Shown here: positions 8,892-15,865 of the stretch, piece after piece
Position numbering within the stretch: the first letter of the stretch is position 1
How the letters are laid out: each line of letters begins with the position of its first letter
Source: Paracoccaceae bacterium
GTDB taxonomy: Bacteria; Pseudomonadota; Alphaproteobacteria; Rhodobacterales; Rhodobacteraceae
Length of the DNA: 32,788 nucleotides
Direction of reading: 5' to 3'
Assembly: GCA_013042605.1 (NCBI GenBank)
Contig: JABDPT010000258.1
Location: forward strand, 1 to 32,788
The notes under the pieces: model-generated
What the model was told of the DNA's origin: nothing
Database searches by the model: none
What the model saw: only the letters and a program-made list of their open reading frames with translations
Program-made: the position numbers and the translations under genes

Positions 8892-9518
8892 ATGGATGAC
8901 ATGTGGAACCAGCGATACGATCAGGACGGGTTTCTGTTCGGCACCGAACCCGCCGCCTTTCTGGTGGCGCAGGCTCCGCTTCTGCCCGCCGCCTCGCGGG
9001 TGCTGTGCGTGGCCGACGGAGAGGGGCGCAACTCGGTCTATCTTGCGCAGCTTGGCCATGACGTCACGGCCTTCGATGGGTCGACCAAGGCGGTCGAGAA
9101 AGCCCGGTCGCTGGCCAAGACACGCGACGTGACGGTGGCGTTCAACCTCTCGGGGGTCGAAGACTGGGACTGGACGCAGGAGTTCGATGCCGTCGTGGCC
9201 ATCTTCATTCAATTCGCCCCGCCGGACATGCGCGCGGCGCTCTTTGCGAACATGGCACGGGCGGTCCGCCCCGGTGGCCTTTTGCTCTTGCACGGATACG
9301 CCCCGCGTCAGGTCGGGTATGGCACCGGCGGTCCGCCCTGGGCCGAAAACATGTACACCGAACCGCTGTTGCGGGACGCCTTTTCGGGATGGGACATTCT
9401 GCGGCTGGCCGATTACGATGCCGAGATCGACGAAGGCTCGGGCCATTCGGGGCGTTCGGCCCTTGTGGATTTCGTGGCGCGGCGGCCAGAGAACCAGGGC
9501 GGCGGCCCACGCGCTTGA
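8892..9518 (+). CDS. Class I SAM-dependent methyltransferase (TehB-like)
   Basis: 208-aa cytoplasmic methyltransferase. The N-terminus WNQRYDQDGFLFGTEPAAFL is characteristic of TehB/thiopurine-type methyltransferases. SAM motif I is VLCVADGEGRN (residues 37-47), the acidic ribose-binding residue is D62 (TAFDGS), and a motif IV-like segment is DAVVAIFIQF. I start it at MDDMW because AAGGGGA sits 5-6 bases upstream; the frame is open further upstream but has no ribosome site. The substrate is unknown. It lies 63 bases after the radical SAM gene and 42 before the phosphodiesterase gene, so co-transcription from the SOS-box promoter is possible. Confidence 0.87.
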   Translation: MDDMWNQRYDQDGFLFGTEPAAFLVAQAPLLPAASRVLCVADGEGRNSVYLAQLGHDVTAFDGSTKAVEKARSLAKTRDVTVAFNLSGVEDWDWTQEFDAVVAIFIQFAPPDMRAALFANMARAVRPGGLLLLHGYAPRQVGYGTGGPPWAENMYTEPLLRDAFSGWDILRLADYDAEIDEGSGHSGRSALVDFVARRPENQGGGPRA

Positions 9519-9560
9519 ATACGGCTCGCCCCCGGTGATGAGGCGGACAGGAGCTTTGTA

Positions 9561-10487
9561 ATGCGTGCGTTTCTGATTGCGATAGCCGTGCTTTGCGTGG
9601 CGGTGCTCGCACTGGGCTTTACCGGTCGGTTCCACGGGCTGGGCGACTCGCTGTCTCTGCTGCGCCCGCTGGTCGTGCCGGCTTTGGCGTTCATCTCTCT
9701 CTTGCTGCTCATCCCGGGGCCGCGCCGCCTTGCCTTGGCGGGGCTGGCGGTGGCGATCGGGGGCGGGGTCAGCCTTGTTCCGCCCAGCCCGGCGTCGATG
9801 CTGCCCGATGGGACCCAAACCTATGCGATCTATCAGAAAAACCTGCTGTTCCGCCTGCCCGACACCAACCCCGTCGCCGCGGATATCCTGGACAAGGGGG
9901 TCGATTTCGTCGCCCTGCAAGAGCTTCACCGCCGCAACCGGCCAATCCTTGGCGCACTTCGCGAAACCTTTCCCTATCAGCATTTCTGCCCCTTCGCCGC
10001 CGTGGGCGGCATCGCGGTTCTGTCGCGGTTCCCGGCGGTCGACGGGAAGACCGTTTGCGCCGAAGGGGCGGGGCTTGCCGGGATGCAGGTTCTCACCCCC
10101 GATGGTCCACTTTGGGTGGTCTCGCTTCACCTGCACTGGCCCTATCCCTATCGCCAAGCCAGCCAGGTCGAGGGGCTTTTGCCGATCTTGTCCGCGCTTG
10201 AAGGGCCGGTGGTTCTGGGCGGCGATTTCAACATGGTCGCCTGGTCGCATGCCGTGCGGGCCATCGCACGGGCCACCGGAACCGAAATGGCCGGGTTTGC
10301 CGGCGGGACATTGGCGCTGAGCTATTCCGTGGACGGCAAGAACCTGATCGACACCCTGCCGCGCCTGCCCATTGACCACGTGCTTGTGCCCGAAGGGTCC
10401 GCGACGGTCTCGGTCACGCGTTTGCCGCGGCTTGGCTCGGATCATCATGGCGTTCTGGCGCGGTTTGCCTTCGATACTGACCTCTAG
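9561..10487 (+). CDS. Membrane-anchored endonuclease/exonuclease/phosphatase family protein
   Basis: 308 aa. Hydrophobic segments in about the first 75 residues (two or three helices) anchor a C-terminal EEP domain. Catalytic-type residues are visible: N94 in YQKNLLF, E121 in ALQELHRRN, SLHLHWPYP near residues 188-196, D222 and N224 in GGDFNMV, D272 in LPIDHVLV, and D294-H295 in GSDHHGV. This is the full Mg2+-dependent EEP set, so the protein should be an active phosphodiesterase or phosphatase. The anchored domain is more likely to act in the periplasm than on chromosomal DNA. The substrate is unknown. It follows the methyltransferase by 42 bases and converges on the DUF4304 gene. Confidence 0.85.
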   Translation: MRAFLIAIAVLCVAVLALGFTGRFHGLGDSLSLLRPLVVPALAFISLLLLIPGPRRLALAGLAVAIGGGVSLVPPSPASMLPDGTQTYAIYQKNLLFRLPDTNPVAADILDKGVDFVALQELHRRNRPILGALRETFPYQHFCPFAAVGGIAVLSRFPAVDGKTVCAEGAGLAGMQVLTPDGPLWVVSLHLHWPYPYRQASQVEGLLPILSALEGPVVLGGDFNMVAWSHAVRAIARATGTEMAGFAGGTLALSYSVDGKNLIDTLPRLPIDHVLVPEGSATVSVTRLPRLGSDHHGVLARFAFDTDL

Positions 10488-10575
10488 CGTCGGCTGAAGG
10501 TACGTCCACGCCGGACGGGCAAGGGCGTCGTTGCCAATCAGCCCTGGTCCGGAAGGCGGCACGGTCCCTGCGGTA

Positions 10576-11019
10576 TCACAATGTCCGCGCATGGGTGTTC
10601 CACCAGGCTTCGCCGTCGGTTTCCACGTGTCCGACAACGTCGCGGGCAATAGCGTCGTGGTCGGACATCGGGGCAGGCGGATCATAGGACGCGGGCCCGA
10701 AGACGTACCAATGGTCGCTGATCCCCTCATGCGGGCGTGACCCAAGGCGCAACCGGTCTTTCAGATAGGTGACGTCCAGCTTGGCCACGGGCCGGTCGCG
10801 AAAGGGCCCCTCTGTCAGGCCATCGGGCCCGGTTTGCCCGATCTCGACACAGAAACTGCCACCGCTGCGTTTGAACTGGATCGACAGAAAATCGACGCGG
10901 TCATCCGTCTGGCGTCGGAAATGGGGGAAGCTGCCGCGAAAACCGCGTGCGCGCAGGTCGGGCACGAGGATGGATTTCAGCGCGGTTTCCATTGCCTGAC
11001 GATGCTCTTTATGGGTCAT
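10576..11019 (-). CDS. DUF4304 domain protein
   Basis: 147 aa, soluble. The pattern MTHKEHRQAMETALKSILVPDLRARGFRG followed by FRRQTDDRVDFLSIQFK and SFCVEIGQ resembles DUF4304, a small family without known function. No signal peptide or membrane helix. The start is uncertain: M1 or the methionine at residue 10 would both leave the domain intact, and neither has a strong ribosome site. It lies 39 bases downstream of bmt on the same strand and may be co-transcribed with it. The region 10488-10575, to the convergent EEP gene, holds only a small hairpin (CGTCC/GGACG, 10503-10517) with no T run. Confidence 0.65.
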   Translation of the reverse strand: MTHKEHRQAMETALKSILVPDLRARGFRGSFPHFRRQTDDRVDFLSIQFKRSGGSFCVEIGQTGPDGLTEGPFRDRPVAKLDVTYLKDRLRLGSRPHEGISDHWYVFGPASYDPPAPMSDHDAIARDVVGHVETDGEAWWNTHARTL

Positions 11020-11058
11020 GTCACAGCCTGTGCACCAAGGGCGGTTCCGTGTTTACGC

Positions 11059-12072
11059 CTAGCTTCTTGCGCGCCGACGCCGGGTGCGGACCGGGGCGGC
11101 GGCGCCATCGGTGCCGTCGGAGGCTGACGAAAACGCCCCCAACGCGCTGGTGATCGCGTCCAGCGTGGGGCGCGAGCCCGTGGGCCGCGTCTCAAGCGCC
11201 TCGCGCATCTTTTCAAGATGCGCCGGCGTCGTGCCACAGCACCCGCCGATGATCGTGGCGCCGCAATCGCGCGCCAGCACCGCGTAATCGGCCATCAAGT
11301 CGGGCGTGCCGTCATAGTGGATGTGCCCGTCATGGTATTTCGGAATGCCCGCATTGCCCTTGGCGATGACCGGGCGTTCGGTCCCTTGCGCGGCAAAGCC
11401 AAGAACCGTGCGCAACAGATCCGATGCGCCGACCCCGCAATTGGCCCCGAAGGCAAGCGGTTTGTGGTCGAGCTTTTCAACCATCGTGGCCATCGCGGCA
11501 GAGGTCAGGCCCATCATCGTCCGGCCCGCGGTGTCGAAACTCATCGTTCCGCACCATGGCATGCCAGCCAGAAGTGCGGCTTCGGCGGCGGCCTTGTATT
11601 CTTCCGGCGCGCTGATCGTTTCGACCCACAGCACATCCGCCCCGCCGGCCTTCAGCCCCTCGGCCTGTTCGTGAAACATCTCGACGGCAAGTTCATGGGT
11701 GAGTGCACCCATCGGGGCCATTATCTCACCCGTCGGGCCGATCGAACCCGCGACGATCACGGTGCGACCCGCGCTATCGGCCACCTCGCGCGCGATTTCG
11801 GCGCTGGCCTTGTTCAACTCGAACACCCGGTCCTGTCCGTTATGCAGTTTCAGGCGCGAGGCGTTGCCACCGAACGTATTGGTGAGAAAGAGATCGCTGC
11901 CCGCATCGACCGCGCCCTTGTAAAGGGTCTTGATGTCCGCCGGGCGGTCCACGTTCCAGAACTCGGGCGCGTCGCCCGAGGCCAGCCCCATGTTGAACAG
12001 GTTCGTGCCGGTGGCGCCATCGGCAAGGATCCATGGCCGCTCGGCCAGAAGGGTGGACAGGGCATCGGTCAT
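11059..12072 (-). CDS. bmt: Betaine/homocysteine S-methyltransferase family protein
   Basis: 337-aa zinc-dependent methyltransferase that transfers a methyl group to homocysteine to form methionine. DGATGTNL near the N-terminus and ELN in the substrate loop are family-typical. The zinc ligands are C212 (GANCGVG) and C278-C279 (GGCCGTTPAH). It is annotated as Bmt in many Roseobacters, but the methyl donor may be methyl-cobalamin on the separate corrinoid protein rather than betaine, since split methionine synthases of this type have been described for Phaeobacter (from memory). The C-terminus ends in an Arg-rich tail (RTRRRRARS). A GAAGGAT ribosome site lies about 10 bases before the ATG. Same-strand neighbours are the ATPase inhibitor upstream and the DUF4304 gene downstream. 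Confidence 0.88.
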   Translation of the reverse strand: MTDALSTLLAERPWILADGATGTNLFNMGLASGDAPEFWNVDRPADIKTLYKGAVDAGSDLFLTNTFGGNASRLKLHNGQDRVFELNKASAEIAREVADSAGRTVIVAGSIGPTGEIMAPMGALTHELAVEMFHEQAEGLKAGGADVLWVETISAPEEYKAAAEAALLAGMPWCGTMSFDTAGRTMMGLTSAAMATMVEKLDHKPLAFGANCGVGASDLLRTVLGFAAQGTERPVIAKGNAGIPKYHDGHIHYDGTPDLMADYAVLARDCGATIIGGCCGTTPAHLEKMREALETRPTGSRPTLDAITSALGAFSSASDGTDGAAAPVRTRRRRARS

Positions 12073-12100
12073 CGAGCGGCATCCTTCACAATAACAAGAG

Positions 12101-12127
12101 CGGGCCGCGGCAAGATGCGGCGGCCCG
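12101..12127 (-). terminator. Hairpin terminator downstream of the DUF1476 gene
   Basis: Perfect 8-bp GC stem (CGGGCCGC/GCGGCCCG) with an 11-base loop. On the minus strand it is followed by CTCTTGTTATT, a weak T-rich tail. It lies about 80 bases beyond the DUF1476 stop and 29 bases before the bmt start, so it could terminate the former or attenuate the latter. Confidence 0.45.
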
Positions 12128-12133
12128 TTTGGA

Positions 12134-12162
12134 GCCTCATGCCACGCGCGCGCGTGTGAGGC
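12134..12162. repeat. Inverted repeat GCCTCA...TGAGGC with inner CG palindrome
   Basis: Outer arms GCCTCA (12134-12139) and TGAGGC (12157-12162) enclose a 14-base palindrome of alternating CG (CACGCGCGCGCGTG). Second of three adjacent dyads in the DUF1476-bmt gap. Confidence 0.4.
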
Positions 12163-12172
12163 AAATGCATAA

Positions 12173-12190
12173 TCATCATCAAGATGATGA
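12173..12190. repeat. Inverted repeat TCATCATC-AA-GATGATGA
   Basis: Perfect 8-bp arms around two bases, 18 bases past the DUF1476 stop codon. AT-rich compared with its neighbours. Third of three adjacent dyads in this gap; no protein or RNA family recognised. Confidence 0.4.
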
Positions 12191-12207
12191 GGCTGGTTAA
12201 TAGAACC

Positions 12208-12522
12208 CTAAATCTCGTCGAGAAGCTGCGCCTTGGCGACGGCCATCAATTCGGCGATCTTGGCGCGGATGGTGGCCTCATCGGCTTTCTCGCCAAGGTC
12301 GCCCGCCAACTTGCGATAGACGTCTTCGTGCCCGGCCTCTTGGAAATCCGCCTTCACGACTTCCTTTGCGTAGGCCTCTGCCGCGCTGCCGTCCATGCCC
12401 ATCAAACCCGCGGCCCAGAGACCCAAAAGCTTGTTGCGTCGCGCTTCGGCCTTGAACTGCATTTCTGCGTCATGGGCGAATTTGTTCTCAAACGCGTGTT
12501 CGCGCTCATCGAATGTGGTCAT
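12208..12522 (-). CDS. DUF1476 protein, F1-ATPase inhibitor (zeta subunit) type
   Basis: 104 aa, all-helical and highly charged. The sequence MTTFDEREHAFENKFAHDAEM followed by EARRNKLLGLWAAGLMG is diagnostic of DUF1476. The Paracoccus denitrificans member is the zeta subunit, which blocks ATP hydrolysis by the F1 motor; in some relatives the inhibitory N-terminus is weaker. The four-helix C-terminal part (EVVKADFQEAGHEDVYRKL) would bind nucleotide in the family structure. I start at MTTFDE, with GGGAG 9 bases upstream; a longer frame upstream has no ribosome site and would not match the family. It is divergent from purC across 163 bases. Confidence 0.9.
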   Translation of the reverse strand: MTTFDEREHAFENKFAHDAEMQFKAEARRNKLLGLWAAGLMGMDGSAAEAYAKEVVKADFQEAGHEDVYRKLAGDLGEKADEATIRAKIAELMAVAKAQLLDEI

Positions 12523-12597
12523 GGGTGGCGTCTCCCGGCTGTAATAATGGTTTCCACAGATATGGCCTCCCGCGCGCGGAATGCCAAGAGGGTGTCC

Positions 12598-12626
12598 TTG
12601 CTCGACTGCACGATCTGCCCTATAGG
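12598..12626 (+). promoter_or_regulatory. Candidate purC promoter
   Basis: TTGCTC (12598-12603), a 17-base spacer and TATAGG (12621-12626), giving a leader of about 50 bases before the purC ATG. Spacing is ideal, but the -35 match is weak. Confidence 0.35.
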
Positions 12627-12685
12627 TCCGGCAGTCGCACGCAGGGGCATCCGGCCCCGGCGCGAGCAGTCTGTCTGGAGATACA

Positions 12686-13447
12686 ATGGCACGCCGCAAG
12701 AAGGTTTACGAAGGCAAGGCGAAGATTCTGTACGAAGGCCCCGAACCGGGCACGCTCGTGCAGTATTTCAAGGATGACGCCACGGCCTTCAACGCCCAGA
12801 AAAAGGACGTGATCGACGGCAAGGGCGTGCTCAACAACCGCCTGAGCGAGTTTTTCATGAAGGGGCTCGCGCAGATCGGCGTGCCCACGCATTTCATCCG
12901 TCGCATCAACATGCGCGAACAACTGATCCGCTCGGTCGAGATCATTCCGCTTGAGGTCATCGTCCGCAATGTCGCCGCCGGATCGATGAGCCAGCGGCTC
13001 GGGATCGAGGAAGGCACCGCATTGCCGCGCCCCATCGTCGAGTTCTGCCTGAAGGACGATGCGCTGGGTGATCCGCTGGTGGCCGAAGAGCATATCATCG
13101 CCTTCGGTTGGGCCAGCCAACAGGATCTGGACGATATGGTCGCTCTTGCCTTGCGCGTGAACGACTTTCTGTCGGGCTGCATGCTGGCGGTCGGGATCAA
13201 GCTGGTGGATTTCAAGATCGAGATCGGCCGCGTCTGGGACGGCGATTATCAGCGGCTGATCATCGCCGATGAGATCAGCCCAGACAGTTGCCGTTTGTGG
13301 GACATCGAAACCGGCGCAAAGCTCGACAAGGACGTGTTCCGCCGCGATCTGGGGTCGCTCAACGACGCCTATACCGAAGTGGCGCGCCGTCTGGGGGTTC
13401 TGCCCAGCAACGTCACGCACACGACGAAACCGACGCTGATCAACTGA
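12686..13447 (+). CDS. purC: SAICAR synthase
   Basis: Phosphoribosylaminoimidazole-succinocarboxamide synthase, the ATP-dependent condensation of CAIR with aspartate in de novo purine synthesis. 253 aa, full length for the bacterial enzyme. Motifs include [19 protein letters not shown] at the N-terminal ATP site, [25 protein letters not shown] and [10 protein letters not shown]. The start is supported by GGAGA 6 bases upstream. Its stop shares one base with the ATG of the next gene (TGATG), and that gene in turn overlaps purS, so purC, the RraB-like gene and purS form a coupled operon. Confidence 0.97.
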   Translation: MARRKKVYEGKAKILYEGPEPGTLVQYFKDDATAFNAQKKDVIDGKGVLNNRLSEFFMKGLAQIGVPTHFIRRINMREQLIRSVEIIPLEVIVRNVAAGSMSQRLGIEEGTALPRPIVEFCLKDDALGDPLVAEEHIIAFGWASQQDLDDMVALALRVNDFLSGCMLAVGIKLVDFKIEIGRVWDGDYQRLIIADEISPDSCRLWDIETGAKLDKDVFRRDLGSLNDAYTEVARRLGVLPSNVTHTTKPTLIN

Positions 13448-13896
13448 TGGCCGGCCGCCTCGGGCAGTTTCTGGGCGCGACGCTGGACCGGGTGATCGGC
13501 AAGGGCGGGCGTGTTGCCGCCTCGGGTGCCGTGCATGAGATCACGGCAGGGCCGGAAACGCCGATGGGCAGCAAGGCGGCCAATGATGCGCTGCGTCAGA
13601 TGCTGCGTATTCACGGTGACGATGGCACGGCCCCGCGCGAGGTCGTGCACTATGCCTATCCATCGAAACACCACACGCCCAGCCCGCCGCAGGCCGTGCG
13701 GGACTATCTTGCCGCCCATGAAGGCGAGGTCCGGAACGCGGCCAAGAAGGGCGGCTTGCTTTTCATCCAGCAGCGCGATGTGCTGGCCGAAACCTTCGAT
13801 CCGTTCACGGCCAAGCTGCGGGCGGATCTGGCGGCGCTTGGGTGGGATTATGACGGCTGGGAATGCGCCGTCGAAGCATCGGGGAATGACACATGA
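13447..13896 (+). CDS. RraB-like protein (possible RNase E activity regulator)
   Basis: 149 aa, soluble. The first 60 residues are unique to this protein. The second half carries an RraB-like pattern: REVVHYAYPS, then an acidic helix-strand run (GEVRNAAKKGGLLFIQQ) and LRADLAALGWDYDGWECAV, close to the EYDGWG end of E. coli RraB. RraB binds RNase E and restrains it; the RNase E gene lies 11 kb downstream. The assignment rests on pattern similarity only, so a domain search is needed. Its ATG overlaps the purC stop by one base and its TGA overlaps the purS ATG, meaning translation is coupled to both purine genes. Confidence 0.55.
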   Translation: MAGRLGQFLGATLDRVIGKGGRVAASGAVHEITAGPETPMGSKAANDALRQMLRIHGDDGTAPREVVHYAYPSKHHTPSPPQAVRDYLAAHEGEVRNAAKKGGLLFIQQRDVLAETFDPFTAKLRADLAALGWDYDGWECAVEASGNDT

Positions 13897-14132
13897 AGGC
13901 ACGGGTTCACGTAATGCTCAAAGACGGGGTGCTTGACCCACAGGGCGAGGCGGTGCGCCACGCCCTTGGTACGCTGGGGTTTTCGGGCGTCGAAGGCGTG
14001 CGACAGGGCAAGGTGATCGAACTTGATCTGGCCGAAACCGATGCCGAGGCCGCGCGCGTCACGGTGGGGGAGATGTGCGAAAAGTTGCTCGCCAATACAG
14101 TGATCGAAAGCTACCGCGTCGAGATCGTCTGA
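13893..14132 (+). CDS. purS: FGAM synthase subunit PurS
   Basis: 79-aa small subunit of the PurS-PurQ-PurL formylglycinamidine synthase complex; it helps channel ammonia from PurQ to PurL. MKARVHVMLKDGVLDPQGEAV and the FSGVEGVRQGKVIEL segment are family-typical, and the length is normal. The ATG overlaps the preceding stop (ATGA). Unusually, the next gene is an alcohol dehydrogenase starting 3 bases after the purS stop, and purQ lies 6.3 kb further on. Confidence 0.95.
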   Translation: MKARVHVMLKDGVLDPQGEAVRHALGTLGFSGVEGVRQGKVIELDLAETDAEAARVTVGEMCEKLLANTVIESYRVEIV

Positions 14133-14135
14133 GCG

Positions 14136-15179
14136 ATGCGTGCCGCGGTCCTGAGAGAGTATAACGCCGATCTTGTCATCGAAGACGTGCCCGAACCTGC
14201 CTGTCCCGAGGATGGCGTCGTGCTCAAGGTGCTGGCCTGCGGCGTCTGCCGGTCGGATTGGCATGGCTGGACGGGCGAACACCCGCGGGTGAAACCGGGC
14301 CAGATCGGCGGTCATGAATATTGCGGTGAGGTGGTCGAGGCCGGGCCGCGCGCCACCTACAAGGCCGGCGATGTGCTGGTCGCGCCCTTCATTCTGGCCT
14401 GCGGGTCCTGTCCGTCCTGTCAGTCGGGCCACGGCAATACCTGCCCGAACCAGCGCCTGCCGGGCTTTGTCGAACCCGGCGCCTTCGCCGAATACGTCGC
14501 GGTTCCGTTCGATCACAACCTGGCGCTGCTGCCCGAGAACCTGTCGCCGACGGTTGCCGCGGGGCTGGGTTGTCGTGTGACGACCGCTTGGCACGCCCTG
14601 ACGGGGCGTGCCGCGCTGCAACCGGGCGAATGGCTGGCGGTGCATGGCACGGGCGGCATCGGGCTGGCCTGTCTGATCCTTGGTCAGGCGATGGGTGCGC
14701 GGGTTGTCGTCGTCGATATCGTCGAAGAAAAATTGACCCACGCCAAGGGCTTGGGCGCCGAAGCTGCAGTGAATGCGACAGAGGGCGACACCGCCGCCCG
14801 TATCCGCGAGATCACCGGCGGCGGCGCGCATGTGTCGATCGAGGCGCTGGGCATCGCGGCCACGACCAACGCCTCAATCGAATGCCTGCGCCCCTTGGGT
14901 CGCCATGTGCAGGTCGGGATGCCCGTGGGCCATACCGCGCGCATGGAGATCAACATGAACGCGGTCTATATGGGCAACCTCGCGCTTTACGGCACGCGGG
15001 GGATGCCGTCCTGGAAATACCCCAGCCTTCTGGGCCTGATCACGGCGGGGCGGGTGGACATGACCCCGATGATCGCGCGCGAGATCGGACTGTCGGGGGT
15101 CAGCGCGGAACTGCATGCCTTCAATGGCCCCACGGCGCCGGGCGTGGCGGTGGTGACGGACTTCGCAGAGGCCGGATAG
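14136..15179 (+). CDS. Zinc-dependent alcohol dehydrogenase family protein
   Basis: 347-aa cytoplasmic MDR-type dehydrogenase. Catalytic zinc ligands C38 (CGVCRSDWHGW) and H60-E61 (GGHEYCG); structural zinc ligands C89, C92, C95 and C103; NAD(P)-binding GTGGIGLACLILGQA followed by the acidic VVVDIVEEK, suggesting NAD preference. The substrate is not clear. It starts 3 bases after purS and ends just before a strong terminator, so it is the last gene of the purC operon here. It has no ribosome site of its own beyond the tail of purS, consistent with coupling. Confidence 0.9.
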   Translation: MRAAVLREYNADLVIEDVPEPACPEDGVVLKVLACGVCRSDWHGWTGEHPRVKPGQIGGHEYCGEVVEAGPRATYKAGDVLVAPFILACGSCPSCQSGHGNTCPNQRLPGFVEPGAFAEYVAVPFDHNLALLPENLSPTVAAGLGCRVTTAWHALTGRAALQPGEWLAVHGTGGIGLACLILGQAMGARVVVVDIVEEKLTHAKGLGAEAAVNATEGDTAARIREITGGGAHVSIEALGIAATTNASIECLRPLGRHVQVGMPVGHTARMEINMNAVYMGNLALYGTRGMPSWKYPSLLGLITAGRVDMTPMIAREIGLSGVSAELHAFNGPTAPGVAVVTDFAEAG

Positions 15180-15194
15180 CGGTCAGGTCGGGCA

Positions 15195-15227
15195 GGGGTG
15201 CCGCGCCGCACGCCACCCCTTCTTTTT
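15195..15227 (+). terminator. Rho-independent terminator after the alcohol dehydrogenase
   Basis: GGGGTG (15195-15200) pairs with CACCCC (15214-15219), followed by TTCTTTTT. It closes the purC-purS-dehydrogenase transcript 16 bases after the last stop, which separates purQ from that operon. Confidence 0.75.
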
Positions 15228-15234
15228 CCAGATA

Positions 15235-15720
15235 TCAGAACGGTCCCATACCCTCATATGTCAACGGCATGGGCCGGTCCGTCGCCCAGGCGTCGCGTGC
15301 GACCCGCCAGACGCCATCCGGATCAAGCCGATAGATGTTGATCCCGTTGCCTGTGTCGGTCGAGGCCGGCGCCCCGTCACGGGGGCGGTCGACAACACTG
15401 TAGCTGTAACGCTCGAACGCCCAGCCGTCGCCGACGACGAACTCCAGTGTTTGCTTCTTCCACGTCGTCTCGACGGCGTCGAAATAGCCCGCCACCCAAG
15501 GGGCGACGGCGTCTTTGCCCACCAGCGGGGGCGCATTGGGGGCAATCAGAACGATGTCGTCGGTCACGGCATCAAGAAGCCGCGCGGTGTCGTTTGAGTT
15601 GATCGCGGCGAGATAGGTCATATGCGCTTTTTGCGCCGCATCGGTCGTGTTGTCGGCCATCGCCGTGCCGGAGACGGCCACAGCGGCAGCGGCAAGCAGG
15701 GATGTGGTTTTGCGGGTCAT
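15235..15720 (-). CDS. Secreted DUF4440/SnoaL-like protein
   Basis: 161 aa with a signal peptide (MTRKTTSLLAAAAVAVSGTAMA, cleavage near residue 22) and a cystatin-like alpha+beta domain of the NTF2/DUF4440 type: helix with YLAAINSNDTARLL, then DDIVLIAPNAPPLVGKDAV, and a C-terminal strand with DGVWRVARDAWATD. It should act in the periplasm. Members are annotated as steroid isomerase-like or SgcJ/EcaC family; activity is not predictable. AAAGGA lies before the ATG and a TATAAT-like -10 box (15740-15745 on the minus strand) just upstream. It is divergent from a LysR-type regulator that may control it. Confidence 0.75.
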   Translation of the reverse strand: MTRKTTSLLAAAAVAVSGTAMADNTTDAAQKAHMTYLAAINSNDTARLLDAVTDDIVLIAPNAPPLVGKDAVAPWVAGYFDAVETTWKKQTLEFVVGDGWAFERYSYSVVDRPRDGAPASTDTGNGINIYRLDPDGVWRVARDAWATDRPMPLTYEGMGPF

Positions 15721-15865
15721 GTCGGGTCCTTTCCAGTGGATTATAAGTGATAGTCTGTCTTACCTAATTTGTCTTTCTAACTTGATAATAGGACCACATT
15801 AGCTATGATTTTTGAGAAGTAAGAGTCAGCAATAAATCTATATCTTTAACTTGAGATATTAAATC
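15721..15865. promoter_or_regulatory. AT-rich divergent control region for DUF4440 and LysR genes
   Basis: 145 bases, much more AT-rich than the surrounding coding DNA. It holds a TATAAT box for the leftward gene and an inverted repeat, ATATCT-N8-AGATAT (15840-15859), ending six bases before the LysR ATG. Divergent LysR arrangements normally carry the regulator's binding sites in such gaps, so the dyad is a candidate autoregulatory site. Confidence 0.5.

Noticed and set aside
12141-12156. Alternating CG tract as Z-DNA element
   Set aside because: Only 14 bases, within a GC-rich genome where such runs occur by chance; kept only as part of an inverted repeat.
12073-12207. Possible SAM-II or SAM/SAH riboswitch before bmt
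   Set aside because: Hairpins are present, but I could not find the conserved core sequences of either class; reported only as unexplained inverted repeats.
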